A DNA stretch of 64,000 nucleotides from Rhodeus uyekii (GCA_037043235.1 JAWRVZ010000076.1:1550001-1614000); one strand, 5' to 3'. Shown: positions 11,968-24,517, numbered from the stretch's first letter. A program made the numbers and translations. The notes: generated from the letters alone by a model not told the origin.

Positions 11968-14900
11968 ATGGGATTATTGTTTGTGACTTTTTGCTGTGTT
12001 GCATTTTGTTTGACACATGCAAATGTAGCGGAGCAAAAAACTGCTGACAATATAGAAAACCGTGCAACTCTAGAAGATGAAATGGACAATCAAGAAAACA
12101 TCTTAACACAGGTAATTTTTCTTGGTTCTCTACATTTGTTTAAAAAACATAAATCACTACAATGCATTAATATTAATATTAATAACAATAACTATTCTAT
12201 TGTTGTAAAAATGCGCAATACCAATTTCAATTTACAAAGTCCAGTATATATATATATATATATATATCAAGCTGTATACATAGTATAGTATATCGTATAC
12301 TTAATTTATTGTCTACTTTATGAATAACAATGAGACTCCATTCTTTAATAGCTCATTGGTGACTATGATAAAGTGAAGACTCTGTCTGAGGGCTCAGACT
12401 GTCAGTGTAAGTGTGTAGTAAGGCCTCTGAGTAGGAACGCATGCAAGCGCATTGAAGAAGGCCGTGCCAAAGCTGAGGACTTCTACACAGTGGAGACAGT
12501 CACTGCAGGGCCTGGTTGCCAGAAGTGCGCCTGCATCGCCCCTCCATCCGCCCTGAACCCCTGTGAGGGAGACTTCAGGTTTAAAAAGCTGCAAGAGGCG
12601 GGGCGGGATGATATCAAGGTAAAGGGAATCATCACAACTAAAACAAGCTGGACTGGTAATTGGTTAAAAATATTATTTTTAAAACCAGACGTATCCTATT
12701 TCTTTTGATGACTTGTTTCAGACTTAAATAAGTCAGCATTATAAATAACTTCTATTAACCCTCTAAATTCCTATTTTTTATTTTATGATCTTAATTGATG
12801 TTTCAGCTTTCATCCATAATGGACCTGCTGGAGGGAGCATTTTATGGGATGGACCTGTTAAAGCTTCACTCCGTCACAACAAAACTTCTGGAACGGGTCG
12901 ATAATATAGAAAAAGTGAGTGCAATAGAAAATCTTGCTCTCAGAAATCCAAACATTAAAACAGTGGTAAAAGCATATCTTATTTATGTACGGTACATATG
13001 TATGAACATACCTTTACCAACCTTCATTTAAACTGTGTTTATTTGTGCTATCTTTGACTAATATTTAAATTAGTTTGATGATCTAAAACATTTAAGTGTT
13101 ACAAACATGCATAAAAATAAGAAATCAGGAAGGGGGCAAACTCTTTTTCACACCACTATACTGTGGTGTGAAAAAGAGTTTGCCCCCCTCCTGATTTCTT
13201 ATTTTATATATAGATTTAAATGACTACCGGTAGTCAATAAATTAATTAACCCCTGTGTGGGACATAACTTACAATTATTTTATTTATTTTTTCTTTGATA
13301 AAAAGTGCTGTTTTAGTTGGAATAATGATAATAATAAGTTATGCCTCCTTTATCCCTTTAGCACCATCACAGAAAGACCAATCCAGTCATATTACGTTAT
13401 GAACAAGAACAGGGTTCTATTATTTATTTTTAATTCTAAAGTTCCCTAAAACAACAATGTTGCTTCTATGCCCTATTCTGTTTTACCACTGCAACGTAAA
13501 ATCACTGTGTGCTTTCAAATGTTGCCACTGAACAAATGGGGTATTGAGTTCAGGTGGTTTAGGCAGAACTGCCACCCATGGACCTCTATTGTGTTTACAT
13601 TCTCCCTATAGTCGTTTTCCGGAAACCTGACAAAGGAGAAAGTGAGCGTGAAAGGTGAAAAAGAGCAGGGGAAGGGGTCTCGCACCAACCAACGGCAAGA
13701 TAAGAAGAAACGTCTCAGTGAATTGGAGCCCTCGCTGCAGAAGAATGTGGCAGCTGCGTTTTCTCACACTGAGGTACAGATACAACACACACTAGAACAA
13801 CACATTACATTACAGCTTAATATTTGCCTCACTTCACGTGGATGTCAACATATAACAAATACACACTGAAAAAAAATCCTATCTGTATAAGATTTATGCA
13901 AAGGGAAAAGCCACCAGCACTGAACCCTGCCCAGTAGAAACAGTGGTCGAATTTACTGAGCTTGAAGACATGAAGAAATGTCGATTACAGCCATACAACT
14001 TTCCCACAGCATGCTCAAGTCATTAATACACCACAAATTCCCCCATCTCATTGAGGAAATGTATGCAGCCACAAAATCGGTGGCTTGGAAAGAGATTTTT
14101 AATGCTGCTTATTTGATGCAGTAATTTGAAGAAGTGATCACGTTAATCACATACATTTGTGAAGATAATAATTTAACTGACAATTTCACTGTTTATTCCT
14201 GACCAGAGGAAAATTGAGGAGAAGTTTGTTGGGAATCAGGGCCCCGGCAAGCCTGTGCTGAAGAGAAGCAACTCTGGGGATCAGGATGAGCCTCATAAAC
14301 CTATGAAGACAAAAGCAGGTCCCAATGGCATGACCATCAGAAGCATGACCTTCTACAAAGCCAACGCAATGGAGGATAGAGAGGAGAAAGAGCACAGTGA
14401 GTTTATTACATCCATTTTAAAATGTATGTTGTTACACTGGGACCTAAAGCTGCAGCTCTTATGAAAATCAAATATATTAGCAACTGAGAAAAAAAACCCA
14501 GAGAAGGAACAACGAGAGTTCTTTATAACACTGATCATCACTAATTATTATTACATGGTGACTGCCACAGTGACTTTTTTTCCAGAAGTACTACTTTCCC
14601 CATTTGGGATTTCAAAACACACTTCAGTAACAAGCTACTTAAAACCGTAGCTCAATCAGAAGAGCACTGGTGTTTACAACGCCAAGGTCATGGGTTCGAT
14701 CCAAGAGAAAGCAAGAACTGATTCAATGTGTTCTTGAATGCAATGTAAATCGCTTTGGATAAAAGTGTCTGCCAAATTTATAAATGTAAATGTTTATTGA
14801 AAATCAGAGGAAAAAAATCGTAATTTTTTCGAGACTAATCATTAAAGTCTTTAATGAGGCAATGAACTAAATGAGAAATCAAATTAAATTATTATATAGT

Positions 14901-17900
14901 TATTAATTTATAGCCAACTTTAAGAATAAAATCAATATATTTAAAATATATTGCTAAATATTTATGCATATAAATTACTGTGAAGCTAGCCAGACATTTA
15001 GGATGCTGTAAGATCCATTATTTTCACACTAGAGGTGACATTTTTCAAACAAGTTAAACTAAATACTTTGTTTCTTCTCTCAATAGTTGCCACAGCAGCA
15101 CATGACGTTGTAAGTGGCGATGGCTCTGTGGATTTAATAATTGAGGACCAGCTCCACAAGCCACCTGCACCTGTTAAAAGACCTGGAACTGCAATCCAGA
15201 CCCCCTTAATGAATCTCAACTCACAGAAAGGAGATCCTACTGCTGCAAGCATGCCAAATGGGACAAAGCAAACTGAAGGAAAGACAGTAAAACCCATGAA
15301 GTTGGACGCAATTACAACAGCAAGGGCAATCCTGCCAACCTCAATGACTTTAACTACCACAATGACACCAAGTACCAAGACCATCGCAACTCCTCTTGCA
15401 GTGCCAAAACAGCTGGCCAGTGTTACACCACCCACAAAGAAGTCCAAACTTAGCTGGGATGAAGCTACGACTCAAACAAGCACACAACCCTCAAAGAAGA
15501 CCAAAGAACAAGGTACACTTGATTCCAGATCCAGCTTAGAAGAAAATTAACTTAAAAGAGTTTAAAGGGGCTGTATGACCTGTGATATTTAGATTCCTCT
15601 TGTCTGGTTTTATTGTTCACAGGGATCTGCAAGGACACATTAGCAAGCATTGCTGATCCTGTTACACAAAACACATACGGGAAAAATGAAGGTGCCTGGA
15701 TGAAAGACCCAAAAGGCAATGGAAAGGTTATTTATGTGACCGACTACTACTTTGGGAACCAGCTTCTGGAATTCCGTGATATGGGCAACTTTAAACAAGG
15801 TACATCAAACTTTAAAATACAGTAGTACCTCAAGATACGAAAGGCTCAACTTACGAAAAATCCAAGTTAAGAAAGCAAAGACGAAAAATTTTACTGCTCT
15901 ACATACGAAAAGTTTTCAAGATACGAAAGGTTTCTGAAAGTCCGAGATTCGCCCCATAACAATTTTGAAACTCGCGCCGCACGCCGCCATCTTAGTTATA
16001 GTAGACTCGCCACCATCCTCCTGCTCTCCCATTGGTTCCTGATGCTAGCCAAGCCATGAGATCCTTCTCTCTAATTGGACAGAATCCCTCCCATCATGCA
16101 TCTTCTATACGTACGTGCTGGCGTGCTTTAGCTCAGCCACTTCGCACCCGAAACTTAAAATTTTTTATGTGATTTCATAAAGTTAAGTGTACGTACGTAT
16201 GTACGTTATCTGCCGTTTGTCCTCCTCCTCCTCTGCCTCCACTTTCGGAGATAGCCTCACTCGAAAGGTAAGCTTCGACATTTTACGTTATTTCATTGTT
16301 TATAGGTCAATTTAGCTTTATTAATGGGGTGTTTTTGGAGGGCTTGAAACGGATTAGCCATTTTACATTTAAAATGTGTTCCAAGATACGAAAAACTAAT
16401 TATACGAAGGCCGCCTCGGAACGGATTAATTTCGTATCTCGAGGTACCACTGTAGCTGTTTGAAGAATATTGTACTGTATATTTTCAATTTGGGGTCTGC
16501 AGAATATAAAAATATTGAAGAGTAAATTAAAAAAGGATTATTTTCATCAAATTGTATATGGTTACAGTTTGTCTAGAACTGGACTAGTTGGAAACCATAA
16601 TAATAACAAAATAATAAGAATTCTCCATATGCACGAAAAAGCTGTAGATTAGTACATTTTTTAAAGAACTAAGATTTTTTACCTTTATTCATCTAAAGTG
16701 ATGGTAAAACATTTATAATGTTACCAAAAAAACTATTTTTTAACTTTCTATTCATCAAAGAATCCTGAAGAAGAAGAAAAAATCATGGTTTCCACACAAA
16801 AAATGAAGCAGTTGTCAACACTGATAAGAATTAGACATGGTTTCTGAGCACCAAATCAGCATATTGGAATAATTTATTTCATTAGAATACATTGCATTTT
16901 AAAATATATTAAAATATAAAATTGTTCCTTTTCAGTCAGTCACGTTCTACTTTACGTCAGAATAATAATAATAATAATTCATTACATTTATATAGCGCTT
17001 TATCAAAGACTCTCAAAGTCACTTTTACACGGACGGGGGAATCTCCTCAACCGCCACTAGAGTGCAGCATCCACCTGGATGATGCGACGGCAGCCATATT
17101 GCACCAGAACGCTCACCACACACCAGCTTTATTGGTGGAGAGGAGACAGAGTGATGAAGCCAATCAGAGAAAGGGGGATGGTTAGGAAGCCATGATGGAC
17201 AAATTTGGCCAGGATGCCAGGGTTACACCCCTACTCTTGCAAAGGACATCCTGGGATTTTTAATGACCACAGATTGCTATACTGGGGCAGTAGGACCCAC
17301 ATAGACCAGAGGGTGAGCACCCCCTGCTGGCCTCCTAACACCTCTTCCATCAAGTCAGTCTCCCATCCAGGAAATAACCACACACAACCCTGCTTAGCTT
17401 CTGTGATCAACCAGTCGTAGGCTACAGGGTGACATTGCTGCCGTCATGACTGAATGACTGATGAATTGAGAGCCTACCGTAATCATCTTCGACTGTAAAC
17501 TAAACCAGCCACAACATGTTGGTGTGTGAGATTTGCATTGCATGCTTCACCCCGCAAAGTGGGTATCCAAGGAATAGCACAATCAGCTTTTTGCTTCGGA
17601 GCCAAGTGGTTTTTCTCTTCTCCTCAGTGATCGTCGACGAGTATGTTCTATGAGGGAAGTTCTTCATTGGAGATATTGGTTCACTTTTGGAGATAACATA
17701 TCACAATATCATACTTTTTTTCTCACATTGCATAAATGATCCTTTATTCAGACAAATATACAGCTGCTTTTATATTTTAGTAAGGGGATTCAATGTGTTC
17801 ATGATCAAACTTAAAAATATATGACATTTTTGTCTCTTCTTTTTCTCACAGGACAGGTTAGCAACTCCTACAAACTCCCATATAACTGGATTGGCACTGG

Positions 17901-18450
17901 CCATGTTGTCTACGGCGGCTCTTTCTTCTACAATAGAGCTTTTTCTCGAGATATAGTCAGGTTTGATCTTCGTCTCCGGTACGTAGCAGCCTGGACCACC
18001 CTTCATGATGCAGTGTTAGAGGAGGAGGAGGCCTCTTGGGGTTCGGGAGGACATTCAGACATTGACTTTAGTGTGGACGAGAGCGGGTTATGGTTAGTGT
18101 ACCCAGCTCTGGACGAAGAGGGATTTCACCAGGAAGTGATCATCCTAAGCAAGCTTCAACCCTCTGACTTACAGAAAGAGAAAAGCTGGAGGACAGGCCT
18201 GAGGAGGAACTACTATGGAAACTGCTTCGTCATCTGCGGCGTTCTCTACGCCATTGACAGTTTTGAGCGCACGCATGCCAATATTTCCTATGCGTTCGAC
18301 ACACACACACATACCCAGATGATTCCCCGTCTCCCTTTTATAAACCAGTACAGCTACACCACACAAATCAACTACAACCCTAAGGAACGTATGCTTTATG
18401 CATGGGACAATGGCCATCAAGTGACCTACAATGTAATATTTGCATATTAA
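11968..18450 (+). CDS. olfml2b: Olfactomedin-like 2B, complete eight-exon CDS (690 aa)
   Basis: Exons: 11968-12111, 12352-12618, 12807-12914, 13612-13773, 14207-14396, 15087-15512, 15623-15799 and 17852-18450 (TAA). All junctions are GT-AG, phases agree, and the sum is 2073 nt. Residues 1-19 form a signal peptide. Exon 2 has the cysteine cluster SDCQCKCVVRPLSRNAC and EDFYTVETVTAG. Exon 3 (MDLLEGAFYGMDLLKLHSV) and exon 4 (NLTKE) form the coiled-coil-like region. Exons 5-6 are a Ser/Thr/Pro-rich linker. Exons 7-8 are the olfactomedin domain: GICKDTL, NEGAWMKDP, WIGTGHVVY, YVAAW, GNCFVICGVLYA, YTTQINYNPKER and WDNGHQVTY. Olfactomedin-like 2 proteins are secreted matrix glycoproteins. Exon 2-4 residues match OLFML2B better than OLFML2A. 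The start has A at -3 and G at +4. The linker is shorter than in mammals (human about 750 aa). Confidence 0.95.
12245..12268. repeat. (TA)n microsatellite in olfml2b intron 1
   Basis: A short TA dinucleotide run shortly downstream of exon 1. Confidence 0.9.
13116..13203. repeat. Near-perfect 41-bp inverted repeat (hairpin) in olfml2b intron 3
   Basis: The left arm 13116-13156 and right arm 13163-13203 are reverse complements with a single mismatch, around a 6-nt loop (TATACT). The arms contain GGGGGCAAACTCTTTTTCAC. The flanking sequence resembles a dispersed fish repeat ending in the same words, so this is probably two element ends joined head to head. If transcribed within the pre-mRNA it would form a long stem. 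Confidence 0.9.
14645..14792 (+). repeat. tRNA-derived SINE
   Basis: It lies in olfml2b intron 5. Box A-like TAGCTCAATCAGAAGAGC is at about 14648 and box B GGGTTCGATCC at about 14692. The tail reads ATCGCTTTGGATAAAAGTG and TAAATGTAAATG, the shared SINE/L2-type 3' end of cyprinid genomes. Confidence 0.8.
15820..16452. mobile_element. TA-flanked MITE in olfml2b intron 7
   Basis: The 633-bp element starts CAGTAGTACCTCAAGATACG. Its other end, read in reverse, is CAGTGGTACCTCGAGATACG: 23-bp terminal inverted repeats with two mismatches. It is flanked by TA on both sides (15818-15819, 16453-16454), as expected for the Tc1/mariner superfamily. It has no transposase frame. A related end is present near 40090-40116. 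Confidence 0.85.
16960..17450. repeat. Dispersed fish repeat, probably non-LTR retrotransposon-derived
   Basis: Starts with an AAT run and ATTTATATAGCGCTTTATC, then reads GGATGATGCGACGGCAGCC, GGGTTACACCCCTACTC and GAGCACCCCCTGCTGGCCTC. These blocks recur in fish genomes (RTE/Expander-like by recollection). It lies in olfml2b intron 7 and is non-coding. Confidence 0.55.
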
Positions 18451-19111
18451 CAGTAATTTAACACTTTATTAAGGTACTGCTTGCAGCACTTTCTGTATAA
18501 AATAGTAAAATGATTGTGTCTAAGTGGGTTGTAGATCAGTCTACATGACAAATATTTTTATGAATATTTCAACGTTTCTTATGTTTTGTTTGTTGCATGT
18601 CTTTTATATTTGCTTTTCATGGATATTTCTTATTCTCAAAGGGTTTCAAAATATTATTGAGCTGTTCATGACAAGGTTCTCACTGCTTTCTTGAAGTGTA
18701 TACGTATGTTGTATATAATGTAATTTAAAATAAACCTCAGTAAAAAGTTGCCTCAGTATAAAGTGATTTTAAGATCACCATGAAACGTCATTCTCAAGCA
18801 GCCCATTAAACGTCCATGTTTTTCAGAGTGAAATAGATCACTTAATGAGATAAAACAAAAAGATCAGAAATTGATTGGATCTTCAAAGATGGTTTCTGAA
18901 AAGATATTCAAATTTGATAAAAAAAATATGACAATCATTTTTATCATTGGAATGCTGCACTGAATGCATAAAAATACTAGGAATGTGCATTAAATACAGA
19001 TTGTGATTGATCTGAAGGAGTGGCTGATGCATCTGTAAGTTATCAGAAAAATCTCCTGTAAAAAGAGGAATTCCTTTAGAAAAAGCAGTAGAGATAGAGA
19101 AAGGGGCTGGA
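18451..19111 (+). other. olfml2b 3' UTR and short spacer
   Basis: A polyadenylation signal AATAAA lies at 18729-18734, about 280 bp after the stop codon. The rest up to the Gypsy insertion is AT-rich without a gene. Confidence 0.75.
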
Positions 19112-19115
19112 TAGT

Positions 19116-19562
19116 GTAACACTTCCCAGTGGGATTAAAAGGATTCACACAGGGGGTTGCACATTTAATGTGGTTTTATTCTGTAACATATGAAATCACA
19201 GCGTTAGCAGCGGCTCTCGTGGTTACCATCACTCACGCAAATTCTCGTGCTTCAACTCTCTCGATATTCAGTAATGCATTCAACGTTGTAAACATACAAA
19301 TCTCTCATAACTCAGCATTAACCTCTTATACCAGCAACTACACTCTATTCTCCATACACATTTGTATTATCACATAAACTGGCTTTAACATAAGCTACGT
19401 GCAAACTCTTCAAAACAATATATAAACTTGCTTCCCGCAACATTTAACAACTCAGGAAATACACACACACACACACTTAATACATTTACACTCTAATCGG
19501 ACAGTTTTTGCACCAGTTTACCTGTAACATATGAAATCACAGCGTTAGCAGCGGCTCTCGTG
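19116..19562 (-). repeat. Gypsy 3' LTR, first part
   Basis: Starts TGTAACACTTCCCAGTGGGA after ATAG. It is interrupted at CTCTCGTGG by the DIRS element and resumes at 24939. Confidence 0.95.
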
Positions 19563-19585
19563 GTTCTCTTTCAAGCATACGTTTC

Positions 19586-19741
19586 GGTGTCTCACTATGG
19601 GATACGCCCCTTCCGTATTCCTCAGAAGCCCTATTTCATTACGCCAGCCCCAATTGGCTGGCAGACGTGACGTTGCGTCTGGGAGTGTCTTCCTCCCTCA
19701 GTATAAATTATGGACGCAACGTCATCACGACATTCAAAAAC
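19586..19741 (+). repeat. DIRS left inverted terminal repeat
   Basis: Matches the reverse complement of 24740-24893 almost completely. It contains a TATA-like TATAAATT at 19702-19709, probably the element promoter. The outer 23 bp (19563-19585) are unique to the left end. Confidence 0.92.
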
Positions 19742-19867
19742 CTCTTCTCGCTTCACACCAGAAGCCTTCTATCTTCTTCGAACACAAACTACTGGTCACC
19801 ACGCCGTTATTCGCTGGGTTCCTTCAATCTGCACTCCAGTCGATTGCAAGGACTGTTCGATTGAACG

Positions 19868-21404
19868 ATGGCTGCAGCAATGCAGAATATTCCGGCTAGC
19901 GAGGGAGATTCGGTGCGACTCTGTTCATGCGGGAACAAGATTTCATGCAAAGACTCACACCAGGTCTGCTCTGCATGTCTTGGGCTGAAACATGCCCAAT
20001 TAGCGATCGACAATCCCGGTTCCTGTGAACACTGCGCACGCTTCACCATGAAGAGCCTCCGACGCAGACTAGCGCGCCAAGCTAGTCTGTCAGGCCAGGA
20101 TCCCCTCATGTCATCTAGCCCCGCTCCAGCTGCCACTCCGCAGGTATCCATTCCTGTAGAGCTGCCCACCACGGCAGCTTTATCCTGGGGTGAACAGCTC
20201 GATGCTTGCGTCCCTCTGGTGCCTACCTCGGACGAGGAAGAGGACGTCTTAGACTTTGAGGACGAGGGACAGTCGGATTTCCTTCTCTCCGAAGAGGAGG
20301 AAGATTTCGAGGACTCCCCTTTCCTCCCCCCTGCGCAATCGGCACAATTCTTCACCGCGGCGGGTTCCATGGAAGAGGCGGGCGAGGCACCATCCTCACC
20401 GCTTCTCAGTGTTAATCTGCAGGACGTGTGCAAACGCGCTGCAGAGAGACTAAATATTCCATGGCCGACCGTAGTAGCTGAGACTGCAAAGTCTCGTTAC
20501 GAGGGTAAGAGATTACCGAGCGCTAAACGGGCAGCACGGCAGCTCCTTCCCGCGTTCCCGGAGCTCCTGGAGGGACAAGCCATTTACAAGCAAAATGCCC
20601 GTGCAGGGAGGATCTGCTCTCGATGTGGAGGGAATGGAGAAGGCTGGCCTTCTCCGGATGCCCCCCATGGAGCCGTTAGTGGCTGCACACCTGCACCCTA
20701 AGCGCACGGCGGCTGCAAATCCGTCGTTGCCATCCAAAGCGGACCGATTCCAGTCAAGCATGACGGAACGCGCTTACAAAGCAGTTGCTCTCTCCGTCAG
20801 GGCTCTGAACGCGATCTCTATGCTGACCGCATACCAAGCGGAACTGCAGGACGAAGCGTCGGCCACACCAGGTCAGACACACTGGGAGGAGATCTGTGTC
20901 GTTACGGATCTCTCCCTGCGTCTTCAGAGATGCGCAGTTCAAGCCGCGGGCAAGGCCATGGCCACAATGGTCATCCAAGAGAGGGGACGATGGCTTAACT
21001 TAGCGAGTATCTCTGACAGAGAGAAAGAAGCCATCCTAGACGCACCAGTGGTCGCAGAGGGCATTTTCGGCTCAGCGCTGACACTGATGCAGAAGAGGTG
21101 CGAGGAAAAGAAGAGAGATGACGAGGCTCTGCAACTCTGTTTGCCCAGAAAGTCACAGACTGCACTCCCTCAGCCACCTCGGCAGACCTTCGCACAAGCT
21201 ACGGCCCGCCCACCACCCAGCTTTCGCATTCCCAAACGGCAGAGACCGAACGTGAATACGGCGGGTCCGAGCGGAGCACCGGAACAGAGAACTGCCTGGC
21301 CCAGAAAGAACTACCCGCCTGCGTCAGCTAAGACGGTCGAGACGGCCCCTCAACCTCATCCTCAGCATCTTCAGGGAGCGAGGAGGAAGAAGAAGGCAGT
21401 TTGA
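19868..21404 (+). pseudogene. DIRS gag-like gene, disrupted
   Basis: The first frame, 19868-20701, starts MAAAMQNIPAS and has an N-terminal cysteine cluster (LCSCGNKISC, CSACLG, CEHCARF) and an acidic middle. The family-like continuation (LDVEGMEKAGLLRMPP, SKADRFQSSMTERAYKAV, LCLPRK) lies in another frame, 20595-21404. The switch falls near 20570-20625 and is probably a frameshift with a small deletion. The product should be the Gag-like RNA-binding protein of DIRS elements. Confidence 0.8.
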
Positions 21405-21444
21405 CGAGTTTCACAACAGGGAAAGGAGTTCACAGCCCCCCCGC

Positions 21445-23700
21445 TTGCGAGCTCCCGACCCTCAAACGTTCAGCGTTCAAGGGATGCGTTTCAAAGATTC
21501 CAAGTGTTCCGTGTGGGCAGCAGAGCCCGGTTGGGCCAGGGGAAGCAGAGCAGTGAAAAGAACGAGAGACGGTGCAGTGATCACAACTGTCACAAGCACT
21601 TTTCATGTTCAAAAATTAATAAAGTTTTCATTGTACCCCCCAAAAATGTTGAAAAACATAATGCCCCAAAAAATGTTGCAAAACACATTGACGGAACACA
21701 GTATAACACCATCTCAGAGGGTTATCGCTCCCTTAGAGATGGTGAGCTACCTAGACTCTGTCCAAGCGCAAAGTCTTCACGCATGCGCAGTACAGACCAA
21801 AAGCTCATCCGCGACTCAGCCACACGAGGGCGCGCGAACGCTGCAAATAAACAAGTGGAGAGAATGCACACGGTCCCGCTGGGTATTGAGAACAATACAG
21901 TTCGGGTACAGACTGCAGTTTGCCACTTCCCCCCCGCACTTCAAGGGGATAATTCATTCCAGAGTGCGGGGAGAATTAAAACACGTTCTTCAGGAGGAAA
22001 TTTCCTCTCTGCTGAACAAAAGGGCGATAAGAGTGGTTCCACCTGAGCAAAGTCACGATGGGTTTTACTCGAGATACTTTCTCGTTCCAAAGAAAGGGAC
22101 CCGGGCTCTTCGTCCCATACTAGATCTACGAGCTCTGAACAAATACTTAAGAAAGTACAGGTTCAGAATGCTCACCCATTCCACGCTCCTCAATATGATG
22201 TATCCGGGAGACTGGTTTACCTCGATCGACCTGAAAGATGCATACTTTCATATAAAGATATATCCACCCCACAGGAAATACCTGAGGTTTGCTTTCCTTG
22301 GCGTGACATACGAGTATCTGGTTCTCCCTTTCGGCCTGTCTCTCAGCCCGAGAGTGTTCGTAAAGTGTACAGAAGCGGCCCTGACACCACTCAGAGAAAA
22401 GGGTATCCGTCTCGCTACCTACATAGACGACTGGCTGGTGACAGCTCAGTCAGAGGAGAAAGCGAAAGAACACACGGTGATGCTTCTAGAACATTTACAA
22501 AAACTGGGCCTAAGATTAAACACCGAAAAGAGTGTTTTAATCCCCACACAGTCCATAACGTATCTGGGGCTGTCACTGGACTCGGTGACATTCAGAGCGC
22601 GACTGTCGGAAGACAGAGTGAAAAGGTTCACTCGGTGTCTGGCCGAATTCCGGAGGGGGAGAAGCGTCTCTTTCCGCACATGTCTCAGATTATTGGGACT
22701 GATGGCCTCAGCCCTGATAGTGGTTCATTTAGGCAGACTGTTCATGAGGGAGTTCCAACGCTGGGTAGCATCCCTGAGGTTGGATCCATTATGACACTCC
22801 CGGAGGAGAGTGGATGTGACGTCAGCAGCCGTTTTGGCGCTGCGCCAGTGGAATCACCCGACCTTTCTGGTTCAGGGGGTTCCCATGGGCGTGGTTCAAG
22901 CCAGAAAAGTCATAACGACGGACGCGTCGCTGTCCGGTTGGGGGGGCATTCACGAGGGCAGGATAGTGAACGGAAGATGGGATCATTATCTGACCAATCT
23001 TCACATAAACTATCTGGAAATGCTAGCCGTCTTTCTGGCTTTGAAGCATTTTCTCCCTTTCTTAAGCGGACATCATGTTCTTGTGAGAACAGACAACACT
23101 ACAGTTGTGGCTTACATAAATCGACAGGGAGGTCTCAGATCACTGTCCCTACACATGTTGGCACGCAAACTGATTTTATGGAGCAGTGCAAATCTTTTAT
23201 CCCTGAGAGCGACGCACGTACAGGGGATCATGAACCAGGGTGCGGATCTGCTGTCCCGGGGCAATCCTCTTTACGGGGAGTGGAAACTGAACAGGGAAGT
23301 GATCGAACAGATTTGGAGCATATACGGGAGAGCGACAGTAGATCTGTTCGCGTCCCACGACAATGCCCAGTGTCCTCTGTTTTTCTCCCTGAGGGATCAC
23401 AGCGCGCCTTAAGGGCTAGATGCGCTGGCACACGAGTGGCCTCGCGCCCTCCTGTATGCGTTCCCACCGATAGCGTTAATATCCCCCACACTCCACAGAG
23501 TGAGGGAGGAGAGACTCAGACTGATATTGATAGCTCCGAGATGGCCAGGGAAATACTGGTTAGCGGAGATCATACATATGCTATACAGAGACCCGTGGTC
23601 TCTCCCATTGCGCAGAGACCTACTGTCGCAGGCAGGGGGGGAGATCTTTCATCCTCACCCAGAACGCCTGGCACTATGGGCCTGGCCAGTGAGTGGTTAA
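21445..23700 (+). pseudogene. DIRS reverse transcriptase and RNase H, two internal stops
   Basis: RT occupies about 21940-22790: FLVPKKGTRALRPILDLR, SIDLKDAYFHI, LPFGLSLSPRVF and the catalytic YIDDW. A TGA at 22792-22794 and a TAA at 23410-23412 interrupt a frame that otherwise continues without a phase change. RNase H follows from 22810 (TTDASLSGWGGI, NYLEMLAVFLALKHF, VRTDNTTVVAYINRQGG, NQGADLLSRG), and its C-terminal extension ends at 23700. The region upstream of 21900 has no recognisable domain. Confidence 0.92.
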
Positions 23701-24517
23701 ATCTGAATAAAACTGGTTTGTCGGACAGTGTTATCAGAACCATACAAAATGCTAGAGCTTCATCGACTAGATCTCTTTATGAGTGCAAATGGGGTGTGTT
23801 TGAACGCTGGTGCACAGCTAAACACGAAATTCCCTTTCAATGTTCAGTAGCAGTCGTTCTATCATTTCTACAAGACTTGATAGATAAAGGGAAAGCGTTT
23901 TCAACGATAAAGGTGTTTCTGGCCTCTATATCGGCCTGTCACATAGGCTTTGATAACAAAACCGTGGGGCAGCACCCTTTAGTGTGCAGGTTCATGAAGG
24001 GCGCCCGTCGCGTTTTGCCAATTTCAAAACCGCTTTCTCCCTCATGGGATTTGGCACTGGTGCTTGATGCTCTTTCAGTGTCCCCATTCGAGCCACTAGA
24101 TGAGATTGACTTCAGAATACATCATCGGAACAGCAAAAGTTAAATGTGTTGTGCCCAGTGCGCGCGTTACGCATTTACACAGAAAGAACCAGTGGGTTCA
24201 GAGAGAGTAATCAGCTGTTCGTGTCTTGGGCAAGACCACGCACGGGGAAGCCGATTACTAAGCAGCGTTTATCGCATTGGATAGTGGAGGCGATTTCGCT
24301 GGCATATTCCAGTAAGGGTCTTGTGCCCCCATCTGGTTTACGTGCACACTCAACTAGGGGGATGTCAACTTCGTGGGCTCTCTTTAAAGGAGTCACGATG
24401 CAGAACATATGTGAAGCAGCGAGTTGGTCCTCGCCGCTTACATTTGCACGGTTTTATAAACTAGATGTTACGGCTCAAACTCTAGCACATGCAGTATTGA
24501 GCGTAGGATCTGAGTGA
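23670..24517 (+). pseudogene. DIRS tyrosine recombinase with internal deletion
   Basis: The N-terminal DNA-binding part is in the frame ending at 24143 (SSTRSLYECKWGVFERWC, VVLSFLQDLIDKGKAFSTIK). After a break at about 24105-24146 the C-terminal part (LCPVRALRIYTERTSGF, HSTRGMSTSWALFKG, CEAASWSSPLTFARFYKLD) continues in another frame to 24517. The HxxR box and the probable catalytic Tyr remain. The central segment that should hold the first catalytic Arg is missing. The enzyme would have integrated circular DNA by site-specific recombination. Confidence 0.9.

Noticed and set aside
14645..14715. tRNA gene on the plus strand
   Set aside because: Box A and B are present, but the cloverleaf is degenerate and the L2-type tail follows; it is a SINE head, repeated at 9665 and 62892.
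19807..20433. 208-codon minus-strand frame opposite DIRS gag
   Set aside because: Antisense shadow with Ser-rich low complexity; the gag-like frame has the family cysteine cluster.
22365..23670. Long plus-strand frame overlapping DIRS RT and RNase H
   Set aside because: Only its 3' end encodes recombinase; the upstream part is the alternate frame of RT/RNase H.
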